Positions 56,101-64,000 of a stretch of 64,000 nt of DNA are shown here, piece after piece. Below the pieces are notes generated by a model that was not told where the DNA came from, did no database searches, and saw only the letters and a list, made by a program, of their open reading frames with translations. How positions within the stretch are numbered: position 1 is the stretch's first letter; every line of letters starts with the position of its first letter. The position numbers and the translations under genes were made by a program. The stretch comes from Gigantopelta aegis (Eukaryota; Mollusca; Gastropoda; Neomphalida; Peltospiridae): contig NC_054704.1 in NCBI RefSeq assembly GCF_016097555.1, positions 23,624,231 to 23,688,230 on the forward strand. The letters run 5' to 3'.

Positions 56101-56382
56101 TTTCACAATGTTCTCTTTGTCATCTTTTTTCACAATGTTTCCCATGACTTCTGTTTTCAGCTCATCTGCATCACCAGATGCTTTTTGGGTCACCTGAGTA
56201 ACTGGTTCCTCCTTCGATATCTGCTTGGATGGTTGTTTAGATGCCTCATCTTCTGCAGGTTTAGATGTCTGTGCGGTTGTCATTTTCTTTGACTTGTCTT
56301 CTGCAGGTTTTGATCCAGTCTTTTTTTTAGCATTCTTTCTGCCTTTCCCTTTATCTTGCTCATTCTTTTCTGAGTCTGCCAT
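47027..56382 (-). CDS. FAM114A: FAM114A-family protein (FAM114A1/NOXP20-FAM114A2 type), 12 coding exons
   Basis: Member of the FAM114 family; the fly homologue has been linked to Rab2 on Golgi membranes, but the molecular role is poorly known. Exons in gene order: 56382-55708, 55045-54967, 53920-53807, 53295-53078, 52152-51870, 51261-51106, 50460-50372, 50135-50061, 49710-49571, 49024-48952, 48377-48321, 47122-47027. Total 2055 nt, 684 residues plus stop, with AG/GT and correct phase at each junction. Residues 1-225 are Lys/Glu/Asp-rich and disordered. From about 226 comes the conserved part: SGSWGWGKSLLKTASRSVTT, EGFTTFVETIETGLGAPP, GKSFISGSLDAVEAV, GLNVLETIGKKTIDVL and a C-terminal SSTYIQDAFCLLLPVLQQA. 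Invertebrates often have one gene where vertebrates have A1 and A2. Human forms are shorter (about 505-563 residues), mostly from the N-terminus. CTAG directly before the ATG suggests a 5'UTR intron. Confidence 0.93.
47276..47908. mobile_element. TATAGTCAAACCTG TIR element, 633 bp
   Basis: Left TATAGTCAAACCTGACTTAA; inward from the right TATAGTCAAACCTGTCCTTG. Subterminal GGTGGCCACTGATTACAGGT-type words occur several times near both ends. A TA-flanked Tc1/mariner-type MITE of a sort common in marine invertebrates. Lies in the last FAM114A intron before exon 12. Confidence 0.75.
48001..48240 (+). mobile_element. SINE head B/body B, antisense to FAM114A
   Basis: CCTTGGTAATATTGTAGTCA, GGTAGGTACTGGGTTTGCAC, GTTCTGGACAGACATCCCAA and CCAGGACAGGGTGCATAAAC. 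Confidence 0.82.
48321..48377 (-). CDS. FAM114A: FAM114A exon 11, 57 nt
   Basis: EDIEDSSLVTPMVTNIFLE between TTCCAG and GTGAGC; matches human LNPLITAVFLE. Confidence 0.92.
48471..48654 (+). mobile_element. CAGGGCTAGCT MITE, 184 bp
   Basis: Perfect 11-bp TIR CAGGGCTAGCT/AGCTAGCCCTG. Flanks ATGGTAG and ATGGGAG look like a 7-bp target duplication with one change. Related copies: 9616-9765, and a decayed one near 29620-29750. Confidence 0.8.
48952..49024 (-). CDS. FAM114A: FAM114A exon 10
   Basis: FTQVLCTEIGILSTKFSQCL then NKAA, donor GTGAGT. Not part of a long open frame, but conserved and in phase. Confidence 0.92.
49571..49710 (-). CDS. FAM114A: FAM114A exon 9
   Basis: EIHQCAIQSLAEISAKAVEQ then FHKAGELLLLQ; human has [20 protein letters not shown]. 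Phase 2 at the donor. Confidence 0.95.
50061..50135 (-). CDS. FAM114A: FAM114A exon 8
   Basis: TQEKIRQWITDFYTKDEAGE then KTEPK, 25 codons, phase 0 both sides. Confidence 0.92.
50372..50460 (-). CDS. FAM114A: FAM114A exon 7
   Basis: DQQEHEFSKLVTEHLSELHL then GTTPDKINK; phase 1 to 0. Confidence 0.93.
50513..50546. repeat. (CAGTACT)n repeat
   Basis: About five 7-bp units; each contains the palindrome AGTACT. Confidence 0.9.
51106..51261 (-). CDS. FAM114A: FAM114A exon 6
   Basis: LAHLEALEILSNQSEKQVQM and LVRMKNTFELEDNDD; human has LSHLEALEMLSQESEIKV. Confidence 0.96.
51870..52152 (-). CDS. FAM114A: FAM114A exon 5
   Basis: GKSFISGSLDAVEAVATGGL, NVLETIGKKTIDVLNEHDPE and NFGAMFDEFQ. Strongest match to the family. 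Confidence 0.96.
52213..52455 (-). mobile_element. SINE body A, 5'-truncated, same strand as FAM114A
   Basis: On the - strand: TTTCTCCTTCCAACCAGTGC, GGATGGTGCATATAAAAGAT and GTGGTGTCGTTAAATGAAAC. Confidence 0.85.
52569..53092 (-). repeat. minisatellite made of the FAM114A exon 4 end and donor, eight units
   Basis: Units of 65-67 bp start at 52569, 52634, 52701, 52768, 52835, 52902, 52969 and about 53034. On the - strand each reads AAAATACAAAATACG then GTAATTGTCTTAAA. The last unit (53078-53092) is the real exon end; the other seven are intronic copies carrying the same donor. One unit has a changed exon part (TATAAAAT) and one a changed donor context (ACAGTAAT). Confidence 0.95.
53078..53295 (-). 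CDS. FAM114A: FAM114A exon 4
   Basis: DACPATEQPHKESSEITKPT, acidic linker, then SGWFSGWGVGNLTSKIQNT. The last 15 nt and the donor GTAATT are the seed of the minisatellite in the next intron. Confidence 0.92.
53807..53920 (-). CDS. FAM114A: FAM114A exon 3
   Basis: EGFTTFVETIETGLGAPPVD then VLARNTSEVWETERNDN; the GLGAPP block matches GLGIPS in the human proteins. Donor GTGAGA. Confidence 0.95.
54967..55045 (-). CDS. FAM114A: FAM114A exon 2
   Basis: ESGSWGWGKSLLKTASRSVT then TFTQQV. The WGWGKSL motif is the family hallmark. Donor GTAAGC, phase 1. Confidence 0.95.
55103..55382 (-). mobile_element. SINE head B/body B, in FAM114A intron 1
   Basis: On the - strand: GGCCTCGGTGGCACAGTGG, CAGGGTTCGCAGCCTGGTAC, TGTGTGCCCAGGACAGCGTG and the AAATGAAATG tail. 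Confidence 0.88.
55708..56382 (-). CDS. FAM114A: FAM114A exon 1, charged N-terminus
   Basis: MADSEKNEQDKGKGRKNAKK start, then four near-repeats of (N/K)IVKKDDKE-type units (56040-56160), and a run rich in K, E, D, S and T ending LDELSEVAD. The donor taken is GAT|GTAGGT, the only one giving phase 0 for exon 2. Confidence 0.88.
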
Positions 56383-56569
56383 TCTAGAACATGAAATATG
56401 TTAAACATCATGTAAAGTTTAGAATTTGGTATTTGTAACTGTTCAAACAAGCATATGAATTATATTAACAGACTTTAATTATTGGACCTCTATCTAAACA
56501 TCACCATTCCACATCATTACACGTACATGTATACCAGTGTTCTCACAATTCCTTGACAGTTATGTACGG

Positions 56570-56655
56570 AAATGTAATTTAACAGTATTTTTAACAGCTT
56601 CTATTGTGTCCCATACCAGTATCCACTTACATATTTGATACACACAATAAAAGTT
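56570..56655 (+). repeat. dispersed repeat, copy 2 (pair with 18548-18637)
   Basis: AATTTAACAGTATTTTTAAC, TCCCATACCAGTATCCA and TACACACAATAAAAGTTAT. Lies just upstream of the FAM114A start. Confidence 0.8.
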
Positions 56656-57039
56656 ATAAATATGTCAAATATTCTGTTATCAGCAAACTTGAAAATTATC
56701 ATGAAATGGTATTGGAAGCAGCAACAACAACTTTATTAACATAAAAGACAACAGGTCTATTCATTATTTCAGTTGAGTTACATATTAAATAAATAATTAG
56801 ATAAAAAATTTAGATAAAAATCACCAACGCTCTATAAAAAATTTAAAAACGGTCTGTACCACATTTTGCTGGCAATATTTTAAACGCCAAGAAGCAATCA
56901 GCAGACTGCTAAATCTATATTTTTAAAACAGAATTACATTCAGTTATGTTACTTTTAGCTACAGGAAGAAACACAACAGCACCCCTTTTTAATAATACTC
57001 AGATTAAATATACATGTTGTGTATATGTAGAATTGTTAT

Positions 57040-57200
57040 ATATATGTAGCATCAAACATAGGGTTATTGTTGTATTAGAGCGAGAATCTTTGCAGCAATT
57101 CTGTATTTTCGCTAGATACAGTTATCTCTGATGACAAATAGCGAATCACAACCATCCAAATGTCCATCTAGCTCTCGAACAGCAGAGTACTCGGGCTAGG
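57040..57200 (+). repeat. repeat related to the 37212-37501 insertion
   Basis: AGCATCAAACATAGG, TTTTCGCTAGATACAGTTAT, TCTCTGATGACAAATAGCGA and CAGCAGAGTACTCGGG. Confidence 0.6.
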
Positions 57201-57377
57201 TCTGTGTTCATAACAAAAAAAATATTTAAATTCCCCAATTACTTTAAAGTGCATTCACTGCTAATATACAACTTTTATTTAAGTTGTTGCATATAGATAC
57301 CCCACCACCCATCCCTGCTTGCAAATAGCCCTGAATCAATGCAGTCCTATGAAGGTTTCACTAAATTAACTGATTAA

Positions 57378-58606
57378 AGCCTCAGTCACACTGGATCGTA
57401 CGTTTTCTGGATCATGCGATTGGTGGCAATTTGGCCAAGGTACGACCAATCGGCAATGTTTGCTACAATCTCCATTTGCGATCGCATACTGCGATTGCTC
57501 TTAAGACCGGTGGTAGGTAATCGTACGATTGGTGGTACTCGTGGTCATGTGATCACCAACAATTGGAGAAGATCGATCGCAAGATCTATTGTAGGTAATC
57601 ATGCGACTAGTGGTGGCAATCAGCGACCGATCCTACGATCAATTGTCGCAACCTTCGAACTCGCACGATTGATTGCAGCCAGTCATGAGATAAGTCGCTC
57701 AATCAGATATAAAGGCTTGTGATCATGTGTCAGCATCAGTAGTCACCTAGCTCTCAAGAAGTGCACTTCGTTAAACTTTTCAACTGAAGCTATAATTTGC
57801 TATGCCTCCCACTAAGGGAAAGGGCCGTGGGAAGAGGACCCAGCCAGAGCCAGAATCTGATGTCGGAGAGATTTTGGCTGACATCCACCCAGTCCAGGCC
57901 ATGCAGGATGACCTCGCCAGGGACACGCCAACCGAACAGGATGTATGTGACGACTCAGCAGAGGATGAAATGGTTGCCAAGAAGAACAAGATGCCAGAGC
58001 TGGAGTCAGCAGTAAATCAGGCTTTTTGCGAATGGTTCGCCGACCACCCTGTTTTATGACATGAGCAACGTCAGTTTCAAGAACTGGCAGAAGAAAGACC
58101 GCCTCCTGCACCAGAAGGGCAAGGAGCTGAACATGAGGGGTAAATAAGTATATTGAGTATTATGACCCAAAATATATGAATGTTGAATATATACTGGTCT
58201 GCGAGCTAAAGACTGGTGGTACCACCAATTGTAATTGTCGTGTAACCAGTCGAGACAGGTTGTGACTGGTCGCACTACCATTGTGAGGTTGTACGACAGG
58301 TGGTACCACCATTCGTCAGGTGACATGACCAGTAGCACGACCAATTGTGTGACAACTTGACCCATGATCATGCACGACTGGTGGTGCATCCATGGCAAAT
58401 GGTGGTACGACCACGTAAGACCTGTCTGCGACCTCTTACATACGATTTGGAATCGCAAGTCAGCGGTTTTGAACATGACCATCGACCTTGCTTGCTCTGG
58501 CAATCACCCACGACCTCACACTCTTTTTACAATTTGCCCGCGATTTCAACATTTTTCAGTCACAGCTAAGTCATAACCTGGTCGCAGGTCCGGTGAGACT
58601 GGGGTG
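57378..58606 (+). mobile_element. Harbinger-like element carrying a MADF-type ORF, 1229 bp
   Basis: Flanked by TAA (57375-57377 and 58607-58609), the Harbinger-type 3-bp site. Ends AGCCTCAGTCACACTGGATC and, inward from the right, CACCCCAGTCTCACCGGACC. Both arms are full of CGATTGGTGGTA/ACCACCAATTG-type words in both orientations. The only ORF is DNA-binding-like; no transposase is seen. Superfamily is an inference. Confidence 0.6.
57802..58147 (+). pseudogene. MADF/Myb-SANT-like protein fragment in the Harbinger-like element
   Basis: MPPTKGKGRGKRTQPEPESD start, acidic linker, then ESAVNQAFCEWFADHPVL. After a one-frame change near 58050 it continues YDMSNVSFKNWQKKDRLLHQ then KGKELNM. This resembles the first half of a MADF/SANT-like domain (W..EHP.LYD....KN...KD.LW...A..L). 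PIF/Harbinger elements often encode such a DNA-binding partner beside the transposase. GGGTAAATA after the last codons could be a donor, so a second exon may have been lost. The break and short length make it non-functional as it stands. Confidence 0.55.
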
Positions 58607-58682
58607 TAAGCTGCTGGGTCAGAGATGTTTGACATGAATGATGGGGTGTTCTGACTTGGAGAGGTTCCCACTGTGTTTTGAT

Positions 58683-59358
58683 GGTTACTAGTCATTTCGT
58701 ACCATCCATTTCGTACCATAGTTTATGGTCATTTCGTACCATAGTCATTTCGTACCATAGTCGTTTCATACCATAGTGCTTTGGTCATTTTGTACCACAG
58801 TCATTTCGTACCATAGCCATTTCGTACCTACTTTTTACCATCTCGTACAATAGTGTTGATTATTTCGTACCATAGTGGTTTCGTACTCGGTATCTTATTT
58901 TTGTTATGGCATGCCACTTCTTATTTTTATTGTTGACGAATAAACGTTGACGTGTAAACATACCTTGTAAAGTGAGCAACGGTTTAAATTAACATATGTA
59001 TATTGCCACTGATGATCATTCATATGATACAAGACATTTGAAGATAAAAGTAATAAAAGTAATATATAATCTTTTTCTTGTTGTTTATTTGTTTCTTTCT
59101 TTCTTAAGGGTGGGGCTACAATATAGCTGCATTAGCCTAATGTTTATTTTTTTAATCAGTAATTCGATATTTTACGATCAGTCAACTAAGCTGCACAATA
59201 AATTATTGAGATACGAAATGACCAAGGTATGAAATGATCAAACAGACATGGTACGAAATAACCATGGTACGAAATGACTACGGTACGAAATGACCAAATA
59301 ACTATGGTACGAAATGACTTCGGTACAAAATGACTATGGTACGAATTGACTGGTTACC
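58683..59358. mobile_element. TIR element with arms of TCATTTCGTACCATAG repeats, 676 bp
   Basis: Left end GGTTACTAGTCATTTCGTAC; inward from the right GGTAACCAGTCAATTCGTAC (18 of 21 match in all). The left arm has about 11 units of GTCATTTCGTACCATAGT to about 58890; the right arm has about 7 in opposite orientation from about 59211. The middle is AT-rich and non-coding. Confidence 0.8.
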
Positions 59359-59870
59359 GTTTTGACAGGGGGGGGGGGGGGGGTCTTTGAGTAAGCATGG
59401 GGGTTCATCTGGACTCTGATTACACAAGTGCAAAATATGCCCAAATACTTCATCCCATGACCACTCAGTCCACTGACAGATTCGTCGGGTTAGCTGCAGG
59501 TGGTCAGGTCACAAAGTGGACAATAACAATTCACAAAATCTCAAAATGAGGTCGTTAAAATCAAGCAGGTGTAATCAATAACTTAACGGCATTTACCTCT
59601 ATTTGTCTGGTTGCTATGTAGAAAATAATTCAGTATCGTTGCTTCTGTTACAAAACAACATCAAAACTTTTGCAAAATTGCGGTTTAGATTCCTAGCCAC
59701 GTCAACTTCTGCTTAGATTTTTGTTGATATTTTTAACCACATACGTATAATAAACTTCCGGTAGTACGGGTTTTGGAGAGTACTAATCTACAAAATGATA
59801 AAAGATTTCTAGTAAAATCTGGAAAAGAACTAAATCAAAATCCAATCCAATCAGTGTATTCATAAATACA

Positions 59871-60192
59871 TGGCGGAATTAGCTCAGTCGGTTGAGTGCT
59901 CGCCTGAGGTGCTTGCATCGTAGGATCGAACCATCTCGGTCGATCCATTCAACTGATTGCATTTTTTTCTCGTTCTAACCAGTGCACCACACGTTCAAGT
60001 GGTCATTGGTTGTGGTATGTGCTTTCCTATATGTGGGAAAAGTGCATATAAAAAATCCCTTGCTACTAATGAAAAAATGTAGCAGGTTTACTTTCTAAGA
60101 CTATATCTGAATTACCAAACATTTGACATGCAATAGCCAATGATTAATTAATGTGCTCTAGTGGTGTTGTTAAACAAAACAATCATAAAAGC
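59871..60192 (+). mobile_element. SINE: tRNA-like head C joined to body A
   Basis: Head GGCGGAATTAGCTCAGTCGG then TTGAGTGCTCGCCTGAGGTG and GTAGGATCGAACC keeps clear A and B boxes, closer to a real tRNA than head A. Body: ACCAGTGCACCACACG, GCATATAAAAAATCCCTTGC and GTGCTCTAGTGGTGTTGTTA. Confidence 0.85.
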
Positions 60193-60419
60193 ATGAACAG
60201 TATAAATGAGTTGTGCCATGTATTGTGGTCCATTCATACATGAAGTACGGCTATTTGATGTTTAATGCTGCATTCTAATCATCTTGTGAAGTGTGCTCAC
60301 GACTTTTCCTGTCATTAATAGCATTCTAATGTCAGAAGTCATATAATACTGATGACTGAAAAACTTGATTTTCACAAATTCAAAATGGCAGAAATATTTA
60401 CAAGTATTTACGCATACAC

Positions 60420-60439
60420 ACACATGCACACACACACAT

Positions 60440-60485
<46 letters not shown>

Positions 60486-60520
60486 CCACACACACACACA
60501 CATATTGACATACACACACA
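60420..60520. repeat. (CA)n microsatellite
   Basis: Long CA/ACACAC tract with a few interruptions. Confidence 0.95.
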
Positions 60521-60544
60521 CACAGATCATATATCATAGATATA

Positions 60545-60775
60545 CACCGGACATAAGGCTGGTAGGTTCATGGTTCGCAACCCGGATACCGGCTCCCATC
60601 AGAGCAAGTTTATCGACTCAGTGGGTAGGTGTAGGGCCACTACACTGTCTACTCTCTCACTAACCACTAACAACACACGACTAACCCTCTGTCTTGGACA
60701 GACAGCCAAAATAGCTGAGGTGTGTGCCCAGGACAGCATGCTCGAATATAAGTGTAGTAGTGTTGGTATAAAGTG
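60545..60775 (+). mobile_element. SINE body B, head partly lost
   Basis: CCGGACATAAGGCTGGTAGG, GGTTCGCAACCCGG, CTTGGACAGACAGCC and GTGTGTGCCCAGGACAGCAT. Its start runs into the CA repeat. Confidence 0.82.
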
Positions 60776-61431
60776 CTCCTACTGGCAGTAACTAGTGAGA
60801 TATCTTAGAGCATGCTTATCATATGCTGACTTTAACATTCTGGTAGAGAAGTTGTTTAATCAGGGTATCCCAAGGACTCCCAAAAGCCTTCAAAACGTTT
60901 TATGGTCTAGACACTCAGAGGTCATTTCATATATGTTGCATTGTTGACTAAAATTTTGTCTGGTACATTTCCAATATGACTGTAGGTTGTGCTCATGACA
61001 GGTGTCACCAGTGGGGCAGGATCTGTCACTGTTCGTTAACACTTGATATCATCACTGTTTTTACAGTGATTCATGAGTGCATGCCATCTCAGCTATGTAT
61101 ATATTCAATTGAATTCTATCCTGTGCAAATTTGGGTTTTCTAAGCTATTTTTGGGAGTGGTGGTCCTCCTAAGTACCAGTACCTGATAGTGGATCATGGA
61201 ACCAATTACGACTGCTCTAAACATCCTTTTGAGTCTGTCTTGTGCAGAAATACGATTTTGATAACAGAATACGGTTTTGTTATTCTGATTGAAGTTAATA
61301 AACTATATTTATAATTCAATCACTTTTGCTTGGGATGTACTACGGCTAGATATCTTTGTTTCAAAACTGTTCTTCTAGCAAACAATAATGCGTATTCGGA
61401 TATTGTTAAAAGTAGCATTATTTGTGTTAAA

Positions 61432-61446
61432 ATGGCGGCGTATGAG
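61432..61446 (+). CDS. possible first exon of an unseen + strand gene
   Basis: ATGGCGGCGTATGAG followed by GTATTT, an ATGGCGGC start as seen in many animal first exons. A possible next exon follows TTATTTAG at 61685 (ERVPYFPHYYKRR). No family is recognised; chance is quite possible. Confidence 0.15.
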
Positions 61447-62619
61447 GTATTTTCTTTTCTAAAAAATTATTATTGAAATAATAATTATATTTGGGAGGCG
61501 GTGGTTTGGTCAAAGTTTAATAGGATTAAAAGACCTTTGTCGAGTTTAGTGTTGTAAATAATTGACAATGATATGCAACAACAATGTCTTACTGAGGACC
61601 TGTTTAAATACATTTTGTTTTTGATTGATATATTTTCGATATATTCCCGTTTTCGTAATAAAGCCATATTATTTTATTATTTAGGAAAGAGTTCCGTATT
61701 TTCCCCACTACTACAAACGACGTAGTGCTAGGCCTGGATTACGAAATATAAACTTTATGTTGGTTTTATAGAACAAATTGTTTTAAAAGATATTTTATGT
61801 AACTATCGCTAATCCTAACCCTAGGGCCTAACCTTAACCTTTAGACTACTGGATTAATTTTTAACAAAAACCACATTGAGTGGGTACAAGTTTATAATTT
61901 TTACTCACATATATTCACTTAAATGTTTCATAAATACATGAAATAAAGTTCATATATGAATCGGTAAGTATTATTTTCGTGTCTTTTTTTGCAATTTTTA
62001 TTATTTTAGATCGGCTAATGGTGATTAAAATTAGGCAAAAAATCGAAAAAGTTGCGTTTACTTACGGGCATTTGTGGCCAACTGTCCAGTATTTATGTCC
62101 ATTATTCCCGATAACAGTGGTTTTCTGACCAGAACTTTTTTTTTAAACCCGAACTACGATTCATATTGCAATATTTGGTAATTTTCGTTGTTGGTAAAAC
62201 GATCGAATTTATTATCAGATTAGCTGTTACAATCAGCTATCGATCCCTGAAAATTACCGCGACGTGCCGCCATTGTTGTCAAGCGAAAATACTTGTCGAA
62301 AACCAAAAATCAAAACAAAAACCACCATTTTGAAAAAAAATCTTTTTTCTTTAATTATATTTCCGTTTCCGGTGAGTGTCGTGTGCAAAACGGCAGGAAA
62401 TATGAATTGGGGAATGCACTGTATACAGTGTACAGTATATCGACTGACGTGACGTCGGGCGAGATATCTCGCCTGCAGTAGTCAGAAGGTTAAAGCCGCA
62501 CACCCTAGTTCCATCCAGTGAAAATAAATTATAATTTGGTTAATCTACAAACCTGTAACACACTTAGATCACGTTTTTATCAAATGGAGTGAAAAAGCAG
62601 GTTTTATATCAATAAATAC

Positions 62620-63301
62620 CATGGGAATCCCCGAAGTAGGGCGATCTCGCCACCGGGCGATCTCTCCACGGGCGAAATCGCCGTAAATTCCATATACTGC
62701 TGGGCGAAATCGCTGTCCTATATATATCTAACTAAAGAGGAATTTTATGATTTAAAATGTTTATATTACTAACATTAATTACCTTATAAACTCATTGTGT
62801 GGATGTTTATATATTATTATTTTTTGTTTCTGTTTACTCCGCCCAACTTTTTGAGAAACCAATATCAAACCCAAAACATGCACTGAATAATAATAAGCTT
62901 AAAGTACTGTCAGTCGGGCCAACAGATGGAGTTTCAGTTTGAATTTTATTAATTTGTTACATTAATATGTTCTCAAACAATAAGTAAGTGTACAATGAAA
63001 TGGTACACAAAACGTCGGCGATCTCGCCCAACCTTGCTGATATGGAGTAAACTGAACAAAAGCAATGACAGAAAAAACAAAAGCTTGGGATTAAAGAACA
63101 GTACCAAACCCAAAACATTAATTAAATATTATTATAATAACCAATTTATTGTAATAAACAGTGACATTCCCGTCTGCTTATATGTATATAGAGTACGGCG
63201 ATTTCGCCCATCAGTATATGGAATTTACGGCTATCTCGCCCGTGGCGAGATCACCCGGGCAAGATCAACCGGGCGAAATCGCCGGACTCCGAATCCCCAT
63301 G
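62620..63301. mobile_element. TIR element with GGGCGAAATCGCC arms, 682 bp
   Basis: Left arm 62620-62730 and right arm 63185-63301 are imperfect inverted copies. Left order: GGGCGATCTCGCC, GGGCGATCTCTCC, GGGCGAAATCGCC, GTAAATTCCATATACTG, GGGCGAAATCGC. The right arm gives the same order inward, including GTAAATTCCATATACTG. One more GGCGATCTCGCCC lies at 63016-63028. No ORF. Confidence 0.85.
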
Positions 63302-63499
63302 TCCCAATTGCTTGAAATAATTTTGAAAGTTAGTATTCTGATGTCACCGGTAGATGTCGCTCGAAGCACAACAATGCCTACGTCACGACAAATTTCTCAG
63401 ACTTGGGGTGCGTTCGTTTCACCTCTCCTGGACATGTTCCAACTGTTCTGTCCTGGTTGTATCCCCTCTCCAGATATTGTAAGACTTAGCAAAATTATT

Positions 63500-63640
63500 G
63501 GTTTTAAGGGTTTGTAACGTTTTGTATTGAGACACTTACTTGTCTGAACTTTATTGTTACTGAAAATGTTCACGAAACTGAAGAAAAATCTCACAAATGA
63601 ACAACAACAAATCGGATGTTGATTGCACGAACCGTGCACG
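63500..63640 (+). repeat. dispersed repeat shared with 43520-43665
   Basis: CTTACTTGTCTGAACTT, ACTGAAGAAAAATCTCACAA and CAACAAATCGGATGT, inside the TTAA element. Confidence 0.8.
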
Positions 63641-64000
63641 AGAAAATAAACCAAACCAAAATGATAACGGTCACATGGTATACCAACGTCTGTGACATTG
63701 AAATGGAAATATCCCCTCAAAAAATAGATTAGACCTTGTCCGCTCAACGTTTTTTTCTCAGAGGCCCGTGCCATTTTATGAAATACGAAAAATGCATTTT
63801 GTGGTATTACAAAAACCAGGATTACCAAAAAACACTTCAGGTGAATGGAAATGTATATTCTAAATAATAAACGGTAAGTAAAGTGCAATTTTATTTGTGA
63901 AAAAATGGGTTTAATAGCGAAAAACAACGCCGTAATGGTTAAGAACTAGCCGTAACTAGGGTGTGTCCCTTTAAACTAATTCTAACAAATATTTCTTTAA

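Larger units (their letters stand above)
62494..63970. mobile_element. TTAA-flanked element, 1477 bp, containing another TIR element
   Basis: TTAA at 62490-62493 and 63971-63974. Ends AGCCGCACACCCTAGTT and, inward from the right, AGGGACACACCCTAGTT. Non-coding. Holds the 62620-63301 element and the repeat shared with 43520-43665. A piggyBac-type site is inferred. Confidence 0.7.

Noticed and set aside
57378-58580. Host gene of unknown function at 57802
   Set aside because: The ORF is enclosed by inverted ends and TAA repeats and has a frame break, so a transposon origin is more likely.
59871-59945. tRNA gene
   Set aside because: A and B boxes are clear, but it is joined to a SINE body and lacks a convincing full cloverleaf; treated as SINE head C.
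60262-60663. Cys/Val- and His/Thr-rich frames
   Set aside because: Translation of the (CA)n microsatellite.
62262-62285. ATGGCGGCACGT start on the - strand as FAM114A first exon
   Set aside because: A splice to the exon at 56390 would put it out of frame with the clear FAM114A start; no other support.

Overview
The window looks like a piece of a lophotrochozoan nuclear genome, most probably a mollusc. The evidence is long AT-rich introns, two intron-rich animal genes, and many copies of tRNA-derived SINEs with the body and tail style I associate with marine molluscs. The species call is inference; no sequence here fixes it. No prokaryotic operons, rRNA genes or functional tRNA genes were seen.

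Two host genes can be read exon by exon with consistent splice phases. NUP58 (nucleoporin p58/p45) lies on the + strand at 18010-42292. It has 14 coding exons and 590 codons, with an N-terminal Gly/Thr-rich FG-type region, a central coiled-coil block and a C-terminal FG-like tail ending in a basic KRGKR. A FAM114A-family gene lies on the - strand at 47027-56382. It has 12 coding exons and 684 codons, with a long charged Lys/Glu-rich N-terminus followed by the conserved FAM114 region. The genes are tail to tail, about 4.7 kb apart stop to stop. Nothing suggests that they work together: one builds the central channel of the nuclear pore, the other belongs to a cytoplasmic/Golgi-linked family.

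Almost everything else is transposable-element debris, much of it nested. 1-18 kb has no recognisable host gene. It holds SINEs, a 13-copy 43-bp minisatellite, a LINE 3' fragment split by a SINE, a Tc1-like element split by a 1.05-kb retroposon, a hAT-like TIR element, and a pogo-like element holding two further nested elements. The NUP58 introns (18-42 kb) hold a MULE/FLYWCH element split by a LINE, a second Tc1-like element, several TIR elements, a TTAA-flanked 1.15-kb element inserted in a SINE, and a SINE whose tRNA-like head is repeated nine times at exactly 75 bp. The FAM114A introns hold SINEs, two TIR elements and a minisatellite built from the gene's own exon-intron boundary. 56.4-64 kb holds a Harbinger-like element carrying only a MADF-type ORF, a TIR element with iterated TTTCGTACC arms, more SINEs, and a TTAA element enclosing a TIR element with GGGCGAAATCGCC arms.

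The most unusual signals are: (1) the exon-donor minisatellite in FAM114A; (2) the nine-headed SINE; (3) a class of roughly 680-bp TIR elements whose arms are arrays of short CpG-containing motifs with an ATTTCG core; (4) the Harbinger-like element with a DNA-binding ORF but no transposase; and (5) SINE heads and bodies shuffled in several combinations. All calls come from reading the sequence by eye; no database search was run.
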